The position numbers and the translations under genes were made by a program. The notes under the pieces are model-generated. The model saw only the letters and a program-made list of their open reading frames with translations. It did no database searches and was not told where the DNA came from. From Burkholderiales bacterium (GTDB taxonomy: Bacteria; Pseudomonadota; Gammaproteobacteria; Burkholderiales; SG8-41), in assembly GCA_030684405.1 (NCBI GenBank), contig JAUXYA010000024.1, positions 146,657-210,656 of the forward strand: 64,000 nt of DNA, read 5' to 3'. Shown piece after piece: positions 27,657-36,681 of this stretch. The first letter of the stretch is position 1. Every line of letters begins with the position of its first letter.

Positions 27657-28091
27657 ATGTACGGTCAAGCCCAGCGCGCACTGAATGCCTATGCCAGGGT
27701 CGGCGTCGAAACCGGCGTCGAAGCGGCAGATTCGCACAAACTCGTGCTGATGCTGTTCGAGGGCGCAATGATTGCGGTCAACGACGCCCGCCGGCACCTT
27801 GCCAGCGGCGATATCCCCGCCCGCGGCAGTGCGGTTTCCAAAGCGATCCTGATCATAGAAAACGGCCTCAAGGCCAGCCTCGATATGAGATCAGGCGGCG
27901 AACTGGCGCAACACCTCGCCGATCTCTACGACTACATGCGCAACCAGCTACTCACCGCCAACCTCAAGGCTTCCGCAAAACCGCTGGAGGAAGTGCAGCG
28001 CCTGCTCGGCGACCTGAAGGACGCCTGGGCACAGGTCGGGGACAAACGGCCGGCAGTACCTTCGGCTGCGGGTATCCGGGGTCAAGCATGA
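27657..28091 (+). CDS. fliS: Flagellin export chaperone FliS
   Basis: FliS binds the C-terminal D0 helix of flagellin, prevents premature assembly and delivers it to FlhA. The 144-aa helical protein has ALNAYARVGVETGV, HKLVLMLFEGAM, and a central ILIIENGLKASLDM...LAQHLADLYDYM motif typical of FliS. A GAGGAG site precedes the ATG. fliT overlaps by four bases. Confidence 0.95.
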   Translation: MYGQAQRALNAYARVGVETGVEAADSHKLVLMLFEGAMIAVNDARRHLASGDIPARGSAVSKAILIIENGLKASLDMRSGGELAQHLADLYDYMRNQLLTANLKASAKPLEEVQRLLGDLKDAWAQVGDKRPAVPSAAGIRGQA

Positions 28092-28423
28092 CAGGTGGAG
28101 CAAACGATTCCTGCATTGCTTACGAACGCATCGCCGACCTCACCGCCGCAATGCTCGAAGCGGCGCGCGCCGCGCAATGGGATCGGCTGCTGCAACTCGA
28201 GGACGAATGCCGCGAGGTTTTTTCTGGATTGACGACGGTCCTGGACAGCCCGTCATCAGCGCCGGGCGCGCAACGCCGCAAAGCGGCACTGATTCAGCAA
28301 GTGCTCGCCGATGACGCTGAAATCCGCAAACTCGTTGAACCCTGGGTCGCCGAACTCGGACAGTGGCTGGGTGTGAATACCCGCAACCACCGCCTGCGCG
28401 ACACCTACTCCGCCGGCGGCTGA
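28088..28423 (+). CDS. fliT: FliT-like flagellar chaperone
   Basis: A 111-aa helical protein in the fliD-fliS-fliT position. FliT chaperones FliD for export and in enterics also modulates gene expression. Sequence similarity is weak, as usual for FliT; the call rests on size, helical pattern (YERIADLTAAMLEAAR..WDRLLQLEDE) and the four-base overlap with fliS. Confidence 0.8.
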   Translation: MTGGANDSCIAYERIADLTAAMLEAARAAQWDRLLQLEDECREVFSGLTTVLDSPSSAPGAQRRKAALIQQVLADDAEIRKLVEPWVAELGQWLGVNTRNHRLRDTYSAGG

Positions 28424-28460
28424 CCCGTCACCCCCCCGGTCCGGTACAGCAGGATCCGCT

Positions 28461-29477
28461 ATGTACATCCATCCTGCAGAATCGGCGCAGGGCTACCCGC
28501 CGAAGCAGCATGCGGGAAAAGGGCCTTCGCCGGGACATGATGCCGATGGTCTGCCGGAGGGGTTGATCCGCGCTCGTGTCGACGCACTGCTCGCCGACGG
28601 CCAGGTCCGGGTCAGCGTCGCCGGCAGGATGCTCCAGTTCATGCCGCCGCGGCCGATGATGCCGGGCGAATTCATCTACATGAAAGTCACGGCAAGGACG
28701 CCGCAGCTGATACTGCAGATCGCAGACACGGCCGGGGAGTCCGTTGCCGAGTTGAGCACAGCCGCGACACTGATCGCGAAACTGTCCCCGACGGGCGCTC
28801 CTCGGCCAGGCGTAATCACTGCCACGCAACCCCTGCTTGCATCACCTCCTGTCGACAGCCGCGGAATTCCGGCACAACTGGCACGGACCATTGCCGACAG
28901 CGGACTGTTCTACGAATCACACCAGGCTGAGTGGGTCGAAGGCAGACGCACGCTGGCGCAACTGGGGATGGAGCCCCAGTTCCTGCTGCAGCGTGCGGTG
29001 CCCGCGGCTCTGCAGCAGACGGGAACCGCTGCCCGCGGCGACACCGTGGCCAACGGCGCGCTGAATACCCCTCCCGAAGCCCTGCCGCTGGTGCGCAGCC
29101 AACTTGACGCACTGGATTCGCGCCGCCTGCTGTGGTCCGGCGAACTGTGGCCCGGACAGCAGGCACAGTGGGAAATCCTCGAGGACGACGAGCCGCGGCG
29201 GCAACAGGCGGAAAGCAGCCCACTTGGAACCGGTGTCTGGACAACCCGCGTCAGCCTCGACCTGCCCCGACTCGGCCCGGTCACCGTCGTGCTGGAGGCG
29301 CGCGGCACAGATACAAGGATACGCATCGCGGCATCCGCGACCGGTTCTGCGGAAATATTCGCGCTGGAAACCGCGGAACTGCGCAGGGCGCTCGCCATTG
29401 CGGGCGTTGCAGTGCGGGAACTGGTCGTGCAGCAGCACCCGTCGACGGACGACCCTGCAGAAAGTATGCCGCCGTGA
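28461..29477 (+). CDS. Second FliK-like hook-length control protein
   Basis: A 338-aa protein whose C-terminal ~110 residues look like the Flg_hook domain of FliK (LWPGQQAQWEILEDDE, WTTRVSLDLPRLGPVTVVL, then AELRRALAIAGVAVRELVV). The N-terminal part has a small beta-rich region (DALLADGQVRVSVAGR...PGEFIYMKV) and a variable linker. It is clearly distinct from the canonical fliK at 38678. Its stop overlaps the start of the small FlhB-C-terminus-like gene, so the two may act together in export-specificity switching (inference). Confidence 0.8.
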   Translation: MYIHPAESAQGYPPKQHAGKGPSPGHDADGLPEGLIRARVDALLADGQVRVSVAGRMLQFMPPRPMMPGEFIYMKVTARTPQLILQIADTAGESVAELSTAATLIAKLSPTGAPRPGVITATQPLLASPPVDSRGIPAQLARTIADSGLFYESHQAEWVEGRRTLAQLGMEPQFLLQRAVPAALQQTGTAARGDTVANGALNTPPEALPLVRSQLDALDSRRLLWSGELWPGQQAQWEILEDDEPRRQQAESSPLGTGVWTTRVSLDLPRLGPVTVVLEARGTDTRIRIAASATGSAEIFALETAELRRALAIAGVAVRELVVQQHPSTDDPAESMPP

Positions 29478-29785
29478 CCGCCCCCCGCAGCGAAACCCGC
29501 CCGCGCGCAGTCGCGCTCGCCTATGGCGCATCGGATGCGGCGCCGCGGGTGGTCGCCAAGGGGCATGGCGCCACCGCAGAATCGATCATCCAACGCGCGC
29601 GGGAATCCGGCGTCTACGTCCACGAATCGCCGGAACTGGTCGGCCTGCTGATGCATCTCGATCTTGATGCACGGATCCCGCAGAGCCTCTATTGCGCAGT
29701 GGCGGAGCTGCTGGCATGGATCTACCGGCTGGAGCAGCGCGCGACAGCCGACAGCCCGGCGGAACGACCGGATAAGGGGGCTTAA
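29474..29785 (+). CDS. fhlB: FlhB C-terminal-domain-like protein (FhlB)
   Basis: A 103-aa soluble protein resembling the cytoplasmic tail of FlhB after the NPTH cleavage site: AVALAYGASDAAPRVVAKG, then a block similar to FlhB's HRVPVLESPPLARALY (here GVYVHESPELVGLLM) and IPQSLYCAVAELLAWIYRLE. No transmembrane part is present. The start is GTG at 29474, overlapping the stop of the FliK-like gene by four bases. Such proteins can substitute for the FlhB tail in export-substrate switching. Confidence 0.85.
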   Translation: MTAPRSETRPRAVALAYGASDAAPRVVAKGHGATAESIIQRARESGVYVHESPELVGLLMHLDLDARIPQSLYCAVAELLAWIYRLEQRATADSPAERPDKGA

Positions 29786-29851
29786 TCTGGCGCTGTTTGC
29801 GGATTGCCGGAGCACCCCCGGGCGTTAATCTCCGGATGTCCCCCAGCCGGC

Positions 29852-30634
29852 ATGCCCATGCGGAACAACAACCCAGTATTGCTCAAATTCGAACTGATGA
29901 GCGCAGCAGACGACAGCAATTACTATGTACATTCGCGCGTTGAAATCGCGTCGATACTGCGCACCATCATGCAGAAGAACACCTTGCTATCCGTCTATTT
30001 CGACGAGGGCAACTCGTTCATCGTCACCGCGATCCTCGACATCGACGACAGCAGCGGCACCATCATCCTCGACCGCGGGCCCGATCCGCGCACGAACGCG
30101 CGTCTGCCCCAGGCCACGCGACTGGTATGCGTCACTTCCGTCGACAAGGTCAAGATCCAGTTCATCTGCAGTGGCGCGGAACTGGCTGAACACGACGGCC
30201 GCGAGGGTTTTGAGATGCCAATGCCGGACAAGCTGCTGCGCCTGCAACGCAGGGAATATTTCCGCCTGACAACCCCGGTCATTAATTCCCTTAAATGTAT
30301 CCTGAAAGCGAAATCCGGCGGCGAAATCCGCGAAATGGAGCTGAACATCGCCGACATCAGCTGCGGCGGCATTGCCACCATTTCCAGCACTTCCCTGCCG
30401 GTCTTCGAACCCGCCACCCGGTTTTCTTGCGATATGGCACTAACCGACACCGAAACGCTGAGCGCCATCGTGGAACTGCGCAACACCTTTGAAATCACCC
30501 TCGCCAACGGCCGCAAGCAGCGGCGCTGCGGCTACCAGTTCATCGATCTCTCCGAAAAAGGCCGCGCGCTGGTCCAGCGCTACATCATGCAGCAGCAGCG
30601 CAGCCAGCGCTCACGCGCCGGCAGCCTCGCCTGA
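29852..30634 (+). CDS. ycgR: Flagellar brake protein YcgR (PilZ, c-di-GMP binding)
   Basis: YcgR binds c-di-GMP and slows or biases the motor by interacting with stator/switch proteins. The 260-aa protein has the YcgR N-domain (about 20-125) and a PilZ domain with LQRREYFRL (RxxxR-type) and DISCGGIA (DxSxxG). ATGs at 29852 and 29858 are both possible; neither has a clear ribosome site. In-frame ATG at 29804 is less likely. Located after fhlB, convergent with fliE. It would read out the two c-di-GMP enzymes at 15121 and 21524. Confidence 0.92.
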   Translation: MPMRNNNPVLLKFELMSAADDSNYYVHSRVEIASILRTIMQKNTLLSVYFDEGNSFIVTAILDIDDSSGTIILDRGPDPRTNARLPQATRLVCVTSVDKVKIQFICSGAELAEHDGREGFEMPMPDKLLRLQRREYFRLTTPVINSLKCILKAKSGGEIREMELNIADISCGGIATISSTSLPVFEPATRFSCDMALTDTETLSAIVELRNTFEITLANGRKQRRCGYQFIDLSEKGRALVQRYIMQQQRSQRSRAGSLA

Positions 30635-30664
30635 CAACCGCGGGTGGATTTTCATTTCCCCCTG

Positions 30665-30991
30665 TCACACCTGCATGCTCATGATTTCCTGGTAGGCCGA
30701 CACCAGGCGGTTGCGCACCTGGACCATCTGCTGGAAGGAAATGTTCGCCTTCTGCGACGACACCATGACGTCGTGCAGCTGCACGTCCGGATCTCCGACT
30801 GAAAAACTGCGCGCCAGTCCCCGGGCATTGTGCTGCGCCTGGCTGGTCTGCTCAATCGCCGATTTCAGCACTTCCGAAAACCCTCCGGGCTGCGCTGCGG
30901 CGGGTTTTGCGGCGGCCTGCGGCCTGCCGGCGGCCATCGCGGCGGCAGTGCGCATCTGGCCCAGCAACTGATCTATGCTCCGGGTATCCAT
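30665..30991 (-). CDS. fliE: Flagellar hook-basal body complex protein FliE
   Basis: FliE forms the junction between the MS ring and the rod. The 108-aa protein shows the family core FSEVLKSAIEQTSQAQ, DPDVQLHDVMVSSQKANISFQ (here VQLHDVMVSSQKA) and VRNRLVSAYQEIMSMQV. A TAGGAGAT ribosome site precedes the ATG at 30991. It is placed nine bases after flrC on the minus strand rather than at the head of fliFGHIJ, so it belongs to the flrBC transcript. Confidence 0.95.
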   Translation of the reverse strand: MDTRSIDQLLGQMRTAAAMAAGRPQAAAKPAAAQPGGFSEVLKSAIEQTSQAQHNARGLARSFSVGDPDVQLHDVMVSSQKANISFQQMVQVRNRLVSAYQEIMSMQV

Positions 30992-31000
30992 GGTGATCTC

Positions 31001-32311
31001 CTAAAGTACGCCGGCAAGGCGGTATTGCTGCAGTTTGTAACGCAGCGTGCGTTCGCTGATACCGAGACGCTCCACTGCGCGGCGGCGGGAGCCGTTGACC
31101 GCCGCCAGGGTTCTGAGGATCAGGTCACGCTCGGCGGACCTGATATTGGATGGCGCCAGAGCGGCGGCCGGCTCGGCACGCAGCGACGGCGAGGAACAAC
31201 GCAGGTGTTCCTCTTCTATCGTAGTGCCCGGCGCGACGATCAGCGCCCGCTGCACGGCATTGGCCAGTTCGCGCACATTACCGGGCCAGTCATGCGCCAC
31301 CAGCCAGGACTTGGCCCGGGCATGCAGCACCGCGGGACAGCCGCCGGATTCGGCGGCGGCGCGCTGCAGCAGGGTTTCGGCCAGGGGAATCACATCGCCG
31401 AGGCGCTGACGCAACGGCGGCACCTCGAGCGGAAACACGTTCAGGCGATAATACAGGTCCTCCCGGAAACGCCCCTGCGCCACCTCGTCATGCAGCACGC
31501 GGTTGGTAGTGGCTATCACGCGCACGTCGAGCGCGATCGCACGGCGTCCGCCAACACGCTCGACCTCGCGCTCCTGCAATACACGCAGGAGCTTGGCCTG
31601 AAGCCCGAGCGGCATCTCGGTAACTTCGTCCAGCAGCAGCGTGCCGCACTGCGCCTGCTCGAACTTGCCCGCCTCGGCACGCACGGCTCCGGTATAGGCG
31701 CCTTTTTCATGTCCGAAAAGCGTAGCTTCCAGCAGTTGTTCGGGAATGGCCGCACAGTTGATGGCAACAAACGGTCCCGCCGCACGCGGCGAATGGCGAT
31801 GCACGTAACGCGCAATCACCTCCTTGCCGCAGCCGCTTTCCCCGGCAATCAGCACCGTTGCCGTGGTGGCGGCCACCTTGCGCGCGAGCGCCAGAAGATG
31901 GCGTGTTGCCGGATCCGCCGCCACCACTCCGTCATAGTCCGCCGCTTTCGCCGGCAGACAACGGCGCACCACCTGCAGCAGGCGCTCGGCGTCGAAGGGC
32001 TTCACCAGATAGTCGGCGGCGCCATCGCGCATCGCCTGCACGGCGCGCGTCACGTCGGCAAAAGCCGTCATCAGCACAACCGGAGTCGAAGGCCGCAACC
32101 GGGACAGTTGCTCAAGCAGTGCATAACCATCGACCGGCCGCATCTGCACGTCGCTCAGCACCAGCGCCGGATCACAGGTCGCAGCCATCCCGATGGCCTG
32201 CTGCCCGTCAGCGGCATGCGCCACTTCAAAACCGGCCACGCGCAGTGTCGCGCACAGCGCCTCGGCCAGTGCCGCATTGTCTTCCACCACCAGTATCAGC
32301 CCCATGTTCAT
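31001..32311 (-). CDS. flrC: Sigma-54-dependent flagellar response regulator FlrC/FleR
   Basis: This 436-aa NtrC-type activator turns on middle flagellar genes with sigma-54. Domains: receiver (Asp54 in LVLSDVQMRPVDG), AAA+ with Walker A GESGCGKE, the sigma-54 contact loop GAYTGA (the common Tyr variant of GAFTGA), LLLDEVTEMP, and a Fis-type HTH near the C-terminus (AVERLGISERTLRYKLQQY). It overlaps flrB by four bases. ATGs at 32311 and 32305; the first has GGAGGG close by. Confidence 0.94.
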   Translation of the reverse strand: MNMGLILVVEDNAALAEALCATLRVAGFEVAHAADGQQAIGMAATCDPALVLSDVQMRPVDGYALLEQLSRLRPSTPVVLMTAFADVTRAVQAMRDGAADYLVKPFDAERLLQVVRRCLPAKAADYDGVVAADPATRHLLALARKVAATTATVLIAGESGCGKEVIARYVHRHSPRAAGPFVAINCAAIPEQLLEATLFGHEKGAYTGAVRAEAGKFEQAQCGTLLLDEVTEMPLGLQAKLLRVLQEREVERVGGRRAIALDVRVIATTNRVLHDEVAQGRFREDLYYRLNVFPLEVPPLRQRLGDVIPLAETLLQRAAAESGGCPAVLHARAKSWLVAHDWPGNVRELANAVQRALIVAPGTTIEEEHLRCSSPSLRAEPAAALAPSNIRSAERDLILRTLAAVNGSRRRAVERLGISERTLRYKLQQYRLAGVL

Positions 32312-33324
32312 GCTCCCTCCCGCTCATTCCGTTGCCGTGGCAGTATCAGCGTGAACACGCTGCCGCTGCCGGGTTGTGACTCGACCAAGACACTGCCGCC
32401 GTGTGCCTCGGCCACGCTTTTCACATAAGCCAGTCCAAGCCCGTGACCGTCGCCGCGGGTCGTGAAATAAGGCTCGAACAGGCGCGCGCAGGTCTCGAAG
32501 TCCATACCGCAACCGTCGTCGGCCACGCTGAGTCGCATCCCTTCCGTGTCGTGCCGGAGGCCGATGCGGACACATCCACCGCAGCTGCAAGCAAGAATGG
32601 CGTTGTCGAGAAGGTTGAGTAGCATTGACAGCAGCGCGCCGCGGCTGCCGGGCAGGTCGCTGCCGGCCGGCGGCGCCTCAGTGGACAGTGTGACACCGGC
32701 AAGTTCCGCCTGGGGCTGGATCAGTTGGCAGGCATCAGCGACCAAGGTCGCAAGATCAACCGGCTGCCGCCATTCGCTGCGTCCGCTGGCGAAATCCAGT
32801 GTGCCTTGGATGAACACTTCCAGCTCACGCAGCCGTGCGACCACCTCACCAGCAAATTGGCGTTTCTGGTCATCAGGCAATCCGGGCTGCGCCAGTTGCG
32901 ACGCATAAAGCAGGGCGCCTGCCAGCGGCGTACGCAACTGGTGGGCCAGAGTCGCTGAAAGCGTGCCCAGAGTTGCCAGTCGCTCGCTGCGCGCGAGCGC
33001 CCTCGCCATCGCCTGATTCTCGGCAAGCTGGATACGCAGCCTGCCGTTGGTAACCATAACTTCGGCGTTCAGTCGGGCGACCTCCCGGTGCAGGCCCTCA
33101 TAACTGTCGGCCAGCTGGCGGGAAGCGTCGTCGAACACCAGGAAAGCCCGCTGCAGTTCGGCGGCATGAATGGTATGCAATGCGGTTTCAGTCACGGCTT
33201 TAAGGGTCCTCTGGACCGATGGGGAGACGCCGGAAAAATAGCACTGGTCGCCGCCGCTCGAGAATGCAATTAAGGTCGGAATACCCGCTTTATTCGCGAC
33301 TTCCGGATTCCGGCTGCTGACCAT
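32308..33324 (-). CDS. flrB: Flagellar sensor histidine kinase FlrB/FleS
   Basis: Cytoplasmic kinase that phosphorylates FlrC. The protein (338 aa from ATG 33324) has a short N-terminal region and coiled coil, HisKA with ATLAHQLRTPLAG (phospho-His) and HATPase with NLLDNAI, VADDGCGM, GHGLGLAYVKSVAEAHGG. No clear PAS is visible, unlike many FleS proteins. The reading frame stays open far upstream into the opposite-strand fliF, so the start is uncertain; 33324 avoids overlap with fliF, but a GTG or later start is possible. It shares a divergent control region with fliF. Confidence 0.9.
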   Translation of the reverse strand: MVSSRNPEVANKAGIPTLIAFSSGGDQCYFSGVSPSVQRTLKAVTETALHTIHAAELQRAFLVFDDASRQLADSYEGLHREVARLNAEVMVTNGRLRIQLAENQAMARALARSERLATLGTLSATLAHQLRTPLAGALLYASQLAQPGLPDDQKRQFAGEVVARLRELEVFIQGTLDFASGRSEWRQPVDLATLVADACQLIQPQAELAGVTLSTEAPPAGSDLPGSRGALLSMLLNLLDNAILACSCGGCVRIGLRHDTEGMRLSVADDGCGMDFETCARLFEPYFTTRGDGHGLGLAYVKSVAEAHGGSVLVESQPGSGSVFTLILPRQRNEREGA

Positions 33325-33417
33325 AATTCCGCATCCCCGCACCGCGCATGGCGGTTGCGGCAATTCAACCCAATGAAACCAGCAGCGGCCGGCAAGGGCC
33401 GCAGCACCGGAGATGCG
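33325..33417. promoter_or_regulatory. Divergent control region between flrB and fliF
   Basis: These 93 bases must hold the promoters for the flrBC-fliE and fliF units unless they lie within coding sequence. I looked for GG-N10-GC sigma-54 elements on both strands and found none convincing. A short inverted repeat, GCGGCC...GGCCGC, lies near 33384-33402. Confidence 0.4.
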
Positions 33418-35007
33418 ATGAGTGCCCGCCTGCAAGCCGTCGGACAGTTGCCGGTCCAGCAGAAAATCAGTCTGATACTGGTGATCGCCATCGCCGTGGC
33501 ACTGGCCGCAGGCGGCTGGATGTGGAGCTCTGCCCCCGATTACCGTGTTCTGCACGCCAATCTCGGCGAGCGCGACGGCGGCGCGGTGATCGCAGCATTG
33601 CAGCAGATGAACGTGCCTTACAAATTCGTGGGCGGCACCCTGATGGTGCCTTCCAGCCACGTCCACGAGGCGCGCATGCGCCTGGCAGGACAGGGCCTGC
33701 CCAAGGGCGGCCTCGCAGGCTTCGAGTTGATGGAAAACCAGAAGCTCGGCTCCAGCCAGTTTCTTGAGCAGGTCAACTACCAACGCGCACTCGAGGGAGA
33801 ACTGGCGCGCTCGATCCAGTCGGTCGGAGCCGTACAAGGTGCGCGTGTACACCTCGCACTGTCGAAACCGTCGCCTTTCCTGCGCGAACAGCCAAAAACC
33901 AGTGCGTCGGTACTGGTCAACCTGCACCCTGGTCGGCCGCTGGAACCGATGCAAGTCGCGGCGATCACCCACTTGGTGTCCAACAGCGTGCCCGGGCTGC
34001 CTGTCAGGAACGTCACCATCGTTGACCAGAACGGCACACTGTTATCAGGCGACTCGGAATCCGCCAACAAGCCGGCGCTCGATCCGGGGCAGCTCAAGTA
34101 CCGGCATGACCTGGAACAGAACTACGCCCAGCGTATTGAGGCCATCCTGTTGCCGGTAGTGGGTCCAGGTAATGTGCGTGCACAAGTCGCGGCCGAAATC
34201 GATTTTACCGAAACCGAGCAGGCCGAAGAGATCTACAAACCGAACCAGAAACCCGAGGACGCCGCCGTGCGCAGTCAGCAGAGCAGCGAAAGCGGCAGCC
34301 AGACAGCTCAGGCCGGGGGTGTCCCCGGAGCGCTCACCAACCAGGCGCCGGCACCGGCCACGGCGCCGGTAAACGCACCCGCTGAAGCTCCCGCTGCCGC
34401 CGCTGCTGTCGTCCCCTCGAGCACCCGCCGCGACACTACCGTGAATTACGAAGTCGACAAGACCATACGCCACACAAGGCAAGCCATGGGCCGGATCAAG
34501 AAGCTGTCGGTGGCGGTGGTGGTCAACCACAACCAGATCAAGGATGCCAAGGGTACGGTATCGGCGCGACCACTGACCGAAGCCCAGAAAAAACAGATTA
34601 CCGAACTGGTGCGTAGTGTCGTCGGATACAGCGAAGAGCGCGGGGATTTGGTATCGGTGGTCAACAGCGCCTTCAAGAAACCCGAGATCGAAGAAGTTGC
34701 AGAGCTTCCGCTGTGGAAACAGCCGCAGACGGTGGAACTGGTCAAGGACACCGGAAAACACCTGCTGATCGGCGCCCTCTCGCTCTACCTGCTGCTGGGC
34801 ATCGTGCGCCCGATGCTGCGCAACCTGACCCGGGTGCCTCCGCTTGTCGCACAGGAACTGCTGACCGAAGCGGCGAGCGGTAACCAGGCTGCAGCTTCGG
34901 TCGGCCACGGTTACGACCAGTCGCTGCAGAATGCGAAACAGATCGCCAAGCAGGATCCTAAGATGGTAGCCAACGTGGTGAAGACATGGGTGGGCGGAAA
35001 TGAATGA
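33418..35007 (+). CDS. fliF: Flagellar MS-ring protein FliF
   Basis: FliF builds the MS ring in the inner membrane, the base for the export gate and the C-ring. From ATG 33418 (CGGAG ribosome site) it has 529 aa: a first transmembrane helix (about 17-37, ISLILVIAIAVALAAGGWM), periplasmic ring-building domains (YRVLHANLGERDGGAVI; LPKGGLAGFELM), a variable Pro/Ala-rich loop (about 300-340), a second transmembrane helix near LIGALSLYLLLGIV and a C-terminal FliG-binding tail. In-frame ATG 33373 would add 15 residues but has no ribosome site. It overlaps fliG by eight bases. Confidence 0.95.
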   Translation: MSARLQAVGQLPVQQKISLILVIAIAVALAAGGWMWSSAPDYRVLHANLGERDGGAVIAALQQMNVPYKFVGGTLMVPSSHVHEARMRLAGQGLPKGGLAGFELMENQKLGSSQFLEQVNYQRALEGELARSIQSVGAVQGARVHLALSKPSPFLREQPKTSASVLVNLHPGRPLEPMQVAAITHLVSNSVPGLPVRNVTIVDQNGTLLSGDSESANKPALDPGQLKYRHDLEQNYAQRIEAILLPVVGPGNVRAQVAAEIDFTETEQAEEIYKPNQKPEDAAVRSQQSSESGSQTAQAGGVPGALTNQAPAPATAPVNAPAEAPAAAAAVVPSSTRRDTTVNYEVDKTIRHTRQAMGRIKKLSVAVVVNHNQIKDAKGTVSARPLTEAQKKQITELVRSVVGYSEERGDLVSVVNSAFKKPEIEEVAELPLWKQPQTVELVKDTGKHLLIGALSLYLLLGIVRPMLRNLTRVPPLVAQELLTEAASGNQAAASVGHGYDQSLQNAKQIAKQDPKMVANVVKTWVGGNE

Positions 35008-35995
35008 CGACGGCATCCAGAAAAGCGCTATCCTGCTGATGTCGCTGGGCGAGGATGAGGCGGCCGGCGTGATGAAGCACCTTGCACCGCGGGAGGTGCA
35101 GAAGATCGGCGCGGCAATGGCGTCCCTGAAAGGCGTGTCGCGCGAGCAGATCGAGTCGACCCTGAACGCGTTCTGCAGCAGCGCGCAGCAGCAGACCACT
35201 ATCGGCCTCGGCGCCGACGAATACATTCGCAACATGCTGAAGAAGGCACTGGGCGACGACCGCTCGGCGAACGTGATCGAACGCATCCTGCAGGGCGGCG
35301 ACACCAGCGGCATCGAGGGACTGAAGTGGATGGACTCCGCAACCGTTGCGGAACTGGTAAAAAACGAACACCCGCAGATCATCGCGACCATCCTCGTCCA
35401 TCTCGATCGCGACCAGGCCGCGGAAATTCTGCAGCAATTCAGCGAACGCCTGCGCAACGACGTGGTACTTCGCATCGCCACACTGGACGGCATCCAGCCG
35501 GCGGCCCTGCGCGAACTCAATGACGTGCTGACCAAGCTGCTTGCCGGCAATGACAACCTGCGCAAGAGCGCGATGGGCGGTGCGCGCGCTGCGGCCGAGA
35601 TCCTCAACTTCATGCCAGGCACCCACGAAGGCACGATCATCGAATCGGTTAAGGAGTTCAACGCCGATCTCGCACAGAGCATCCTCGACAACATGTTCGT
35701 CTGGGAAAACCTGCTAGGGCTTGAGGATCGCGCGATCCAGGTATTACTGCGCGAGGTGCAATCGGAGTCGCTGATCCTCGCGCTGAAGGGCTCCTCCGCG
35801 GAACTGCGCGAGAAGGTTTTCAAGAACATGTCGCAGCGTGCCGCCGAAATGCTCAGGGAAGACCTGGAAGCCAAGGGCGCCGTCCGGGTCTCCGAAGTCG
35901 AGGCCCAGCAGAAGGAAATCCTCAAGATTGTGCGCAGGCTGGCCGATGAAGGGCAGATCGTGCTCGCCGGAACCGGGGAAGAAGCTTATGTGTAA
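35000..35995 (+). CDS. fliG: Flagellar motor switch protein FliG
   Basis: FliG couples the stators to the rotor and sits between FliF and FliM. The 331-aa protein has all three domains, with the middle-domain EHPQIIATILVHLD motif and the C-terminal torque helix containing LALKGSSAELREKVFKNMS. Length is standard and the start overlaps the fliF end, indicating coupling. Confidence 0.97.
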   Translation: MNDDGIQKSAILLMSLGEDEAAGVMKHLAPREVQKIGAAMASLKGVSREQIESTLNAFCSSAQQQTTIGLGADEYIRNMLKKALGDDRSANVIERILQGGDTSGIEGLKWMDSATVAELVKNEHPQIIATILVHLDRDQAAEILQQFSERLRNDVVLRIATLDGIQPAALRELNDVLTKLLAGNDNLRKSAMGGARAAAEILNFMPGTHEGTIIESVKEFNADLAQSILDNMFVWENLLGLEDRAIQVLLREVQSESLILALKGSSAELREKVFKNMSQRAAEMLREDLEAKGAVRVSEVEAQQKEILKIVRRLADEGQIVLAGTGEEAYV

Positions 35996-36040
35996 ACCGG
36001 CGCCCACCACCGGCGCGACAGCGCAGACCGGCGGGATCTC

Positions 36041-36667
36041 ATGTCCAGCACGGTAATTCCACGGGAGAAGCTCTCCGCTTACCAGCGCTGGGAGCTGAAC
36101 TCCTTCGACGGCGCGGGAAGCACCCGGGAAATGCGGTCGCCGGCCACGGCAGCGGCGCCGGATCCCGCGACGCAGCGCGAAGCTTACGAGGCCGGCTACC
36201 GTGAAGGTCTTGCCGCCGCAAAGGCCGATGTCGCGCGCGCCACAGCGGCGCAGACAGCGCGCCTCAACGACATCATCAATAACCTGAACCGCAACCTGGC
36301 ACAGCTTGATGTCCAGGTTGCCGATGGCGTGCTCGATTTCGGTCTCACCCTCGCCCGGCGCATGGTCGGCGACGCCCTGGAGCAGCACCCGGAACTGGTC
36401 ACCAGCGTCGTGCGCGAAGGTCTGCAACTGCTCGGGCAGGCCCGTGCGCCGGCACGCCTGCTGCTGCACCCGGATGACGCCCGGCTGGTACGCGAACAAC
36501 TGGGAGACCAATGTTCGCTCAGCGGCTGGACAATCGCCGAAGACGCCGGCATCACTGCGGGAGGCTGCCGCCTCGAAAGCGCAGGCGGCGAACTCGACGC
36601 CACCGTGGAAATCCGTTGGAAACGGCTTCTTGCCGCCTTCGGCCGCGACGGCAAGTGGCCAGCCTGA
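36041..36667 (+). CDS. fliH: Flagellar export ATPase regulator FliH
   Basis: FliH binds and restrains the FliI ATPase and links it to the C-ring. The 208-aa protein begins with an aromatic-rich N-terminus (YQRWELNSF), has a coiled-coil segment with [16 protein letters not shown] and a C-terminal domain with [27 protein letters not shown] (in part: [10 protein letters not shown]). Typical weak conservation; position between fliG and fliI supports the call. Confidence 0.92.
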   Translation: MSSTVIPREKLSAYQRWELNSFDGAGSTREMRSPATAAAPDPATQREAYEAGYREGLAAAKADVARATAAQTARLNDIINNLNRNLAQLDVQVADGVLDFGLTLARRMVGDALEQHPELVTSVVREGLQLLGQARAPARLLLHPDDARLVREQLGDQCSLSGWTIAEDAGITAGGCRLESAGGELDATVEIRWKRLLAAFGRDGKWPA

Positions 36668-36681
36668 ATGGAAATCAGGCC

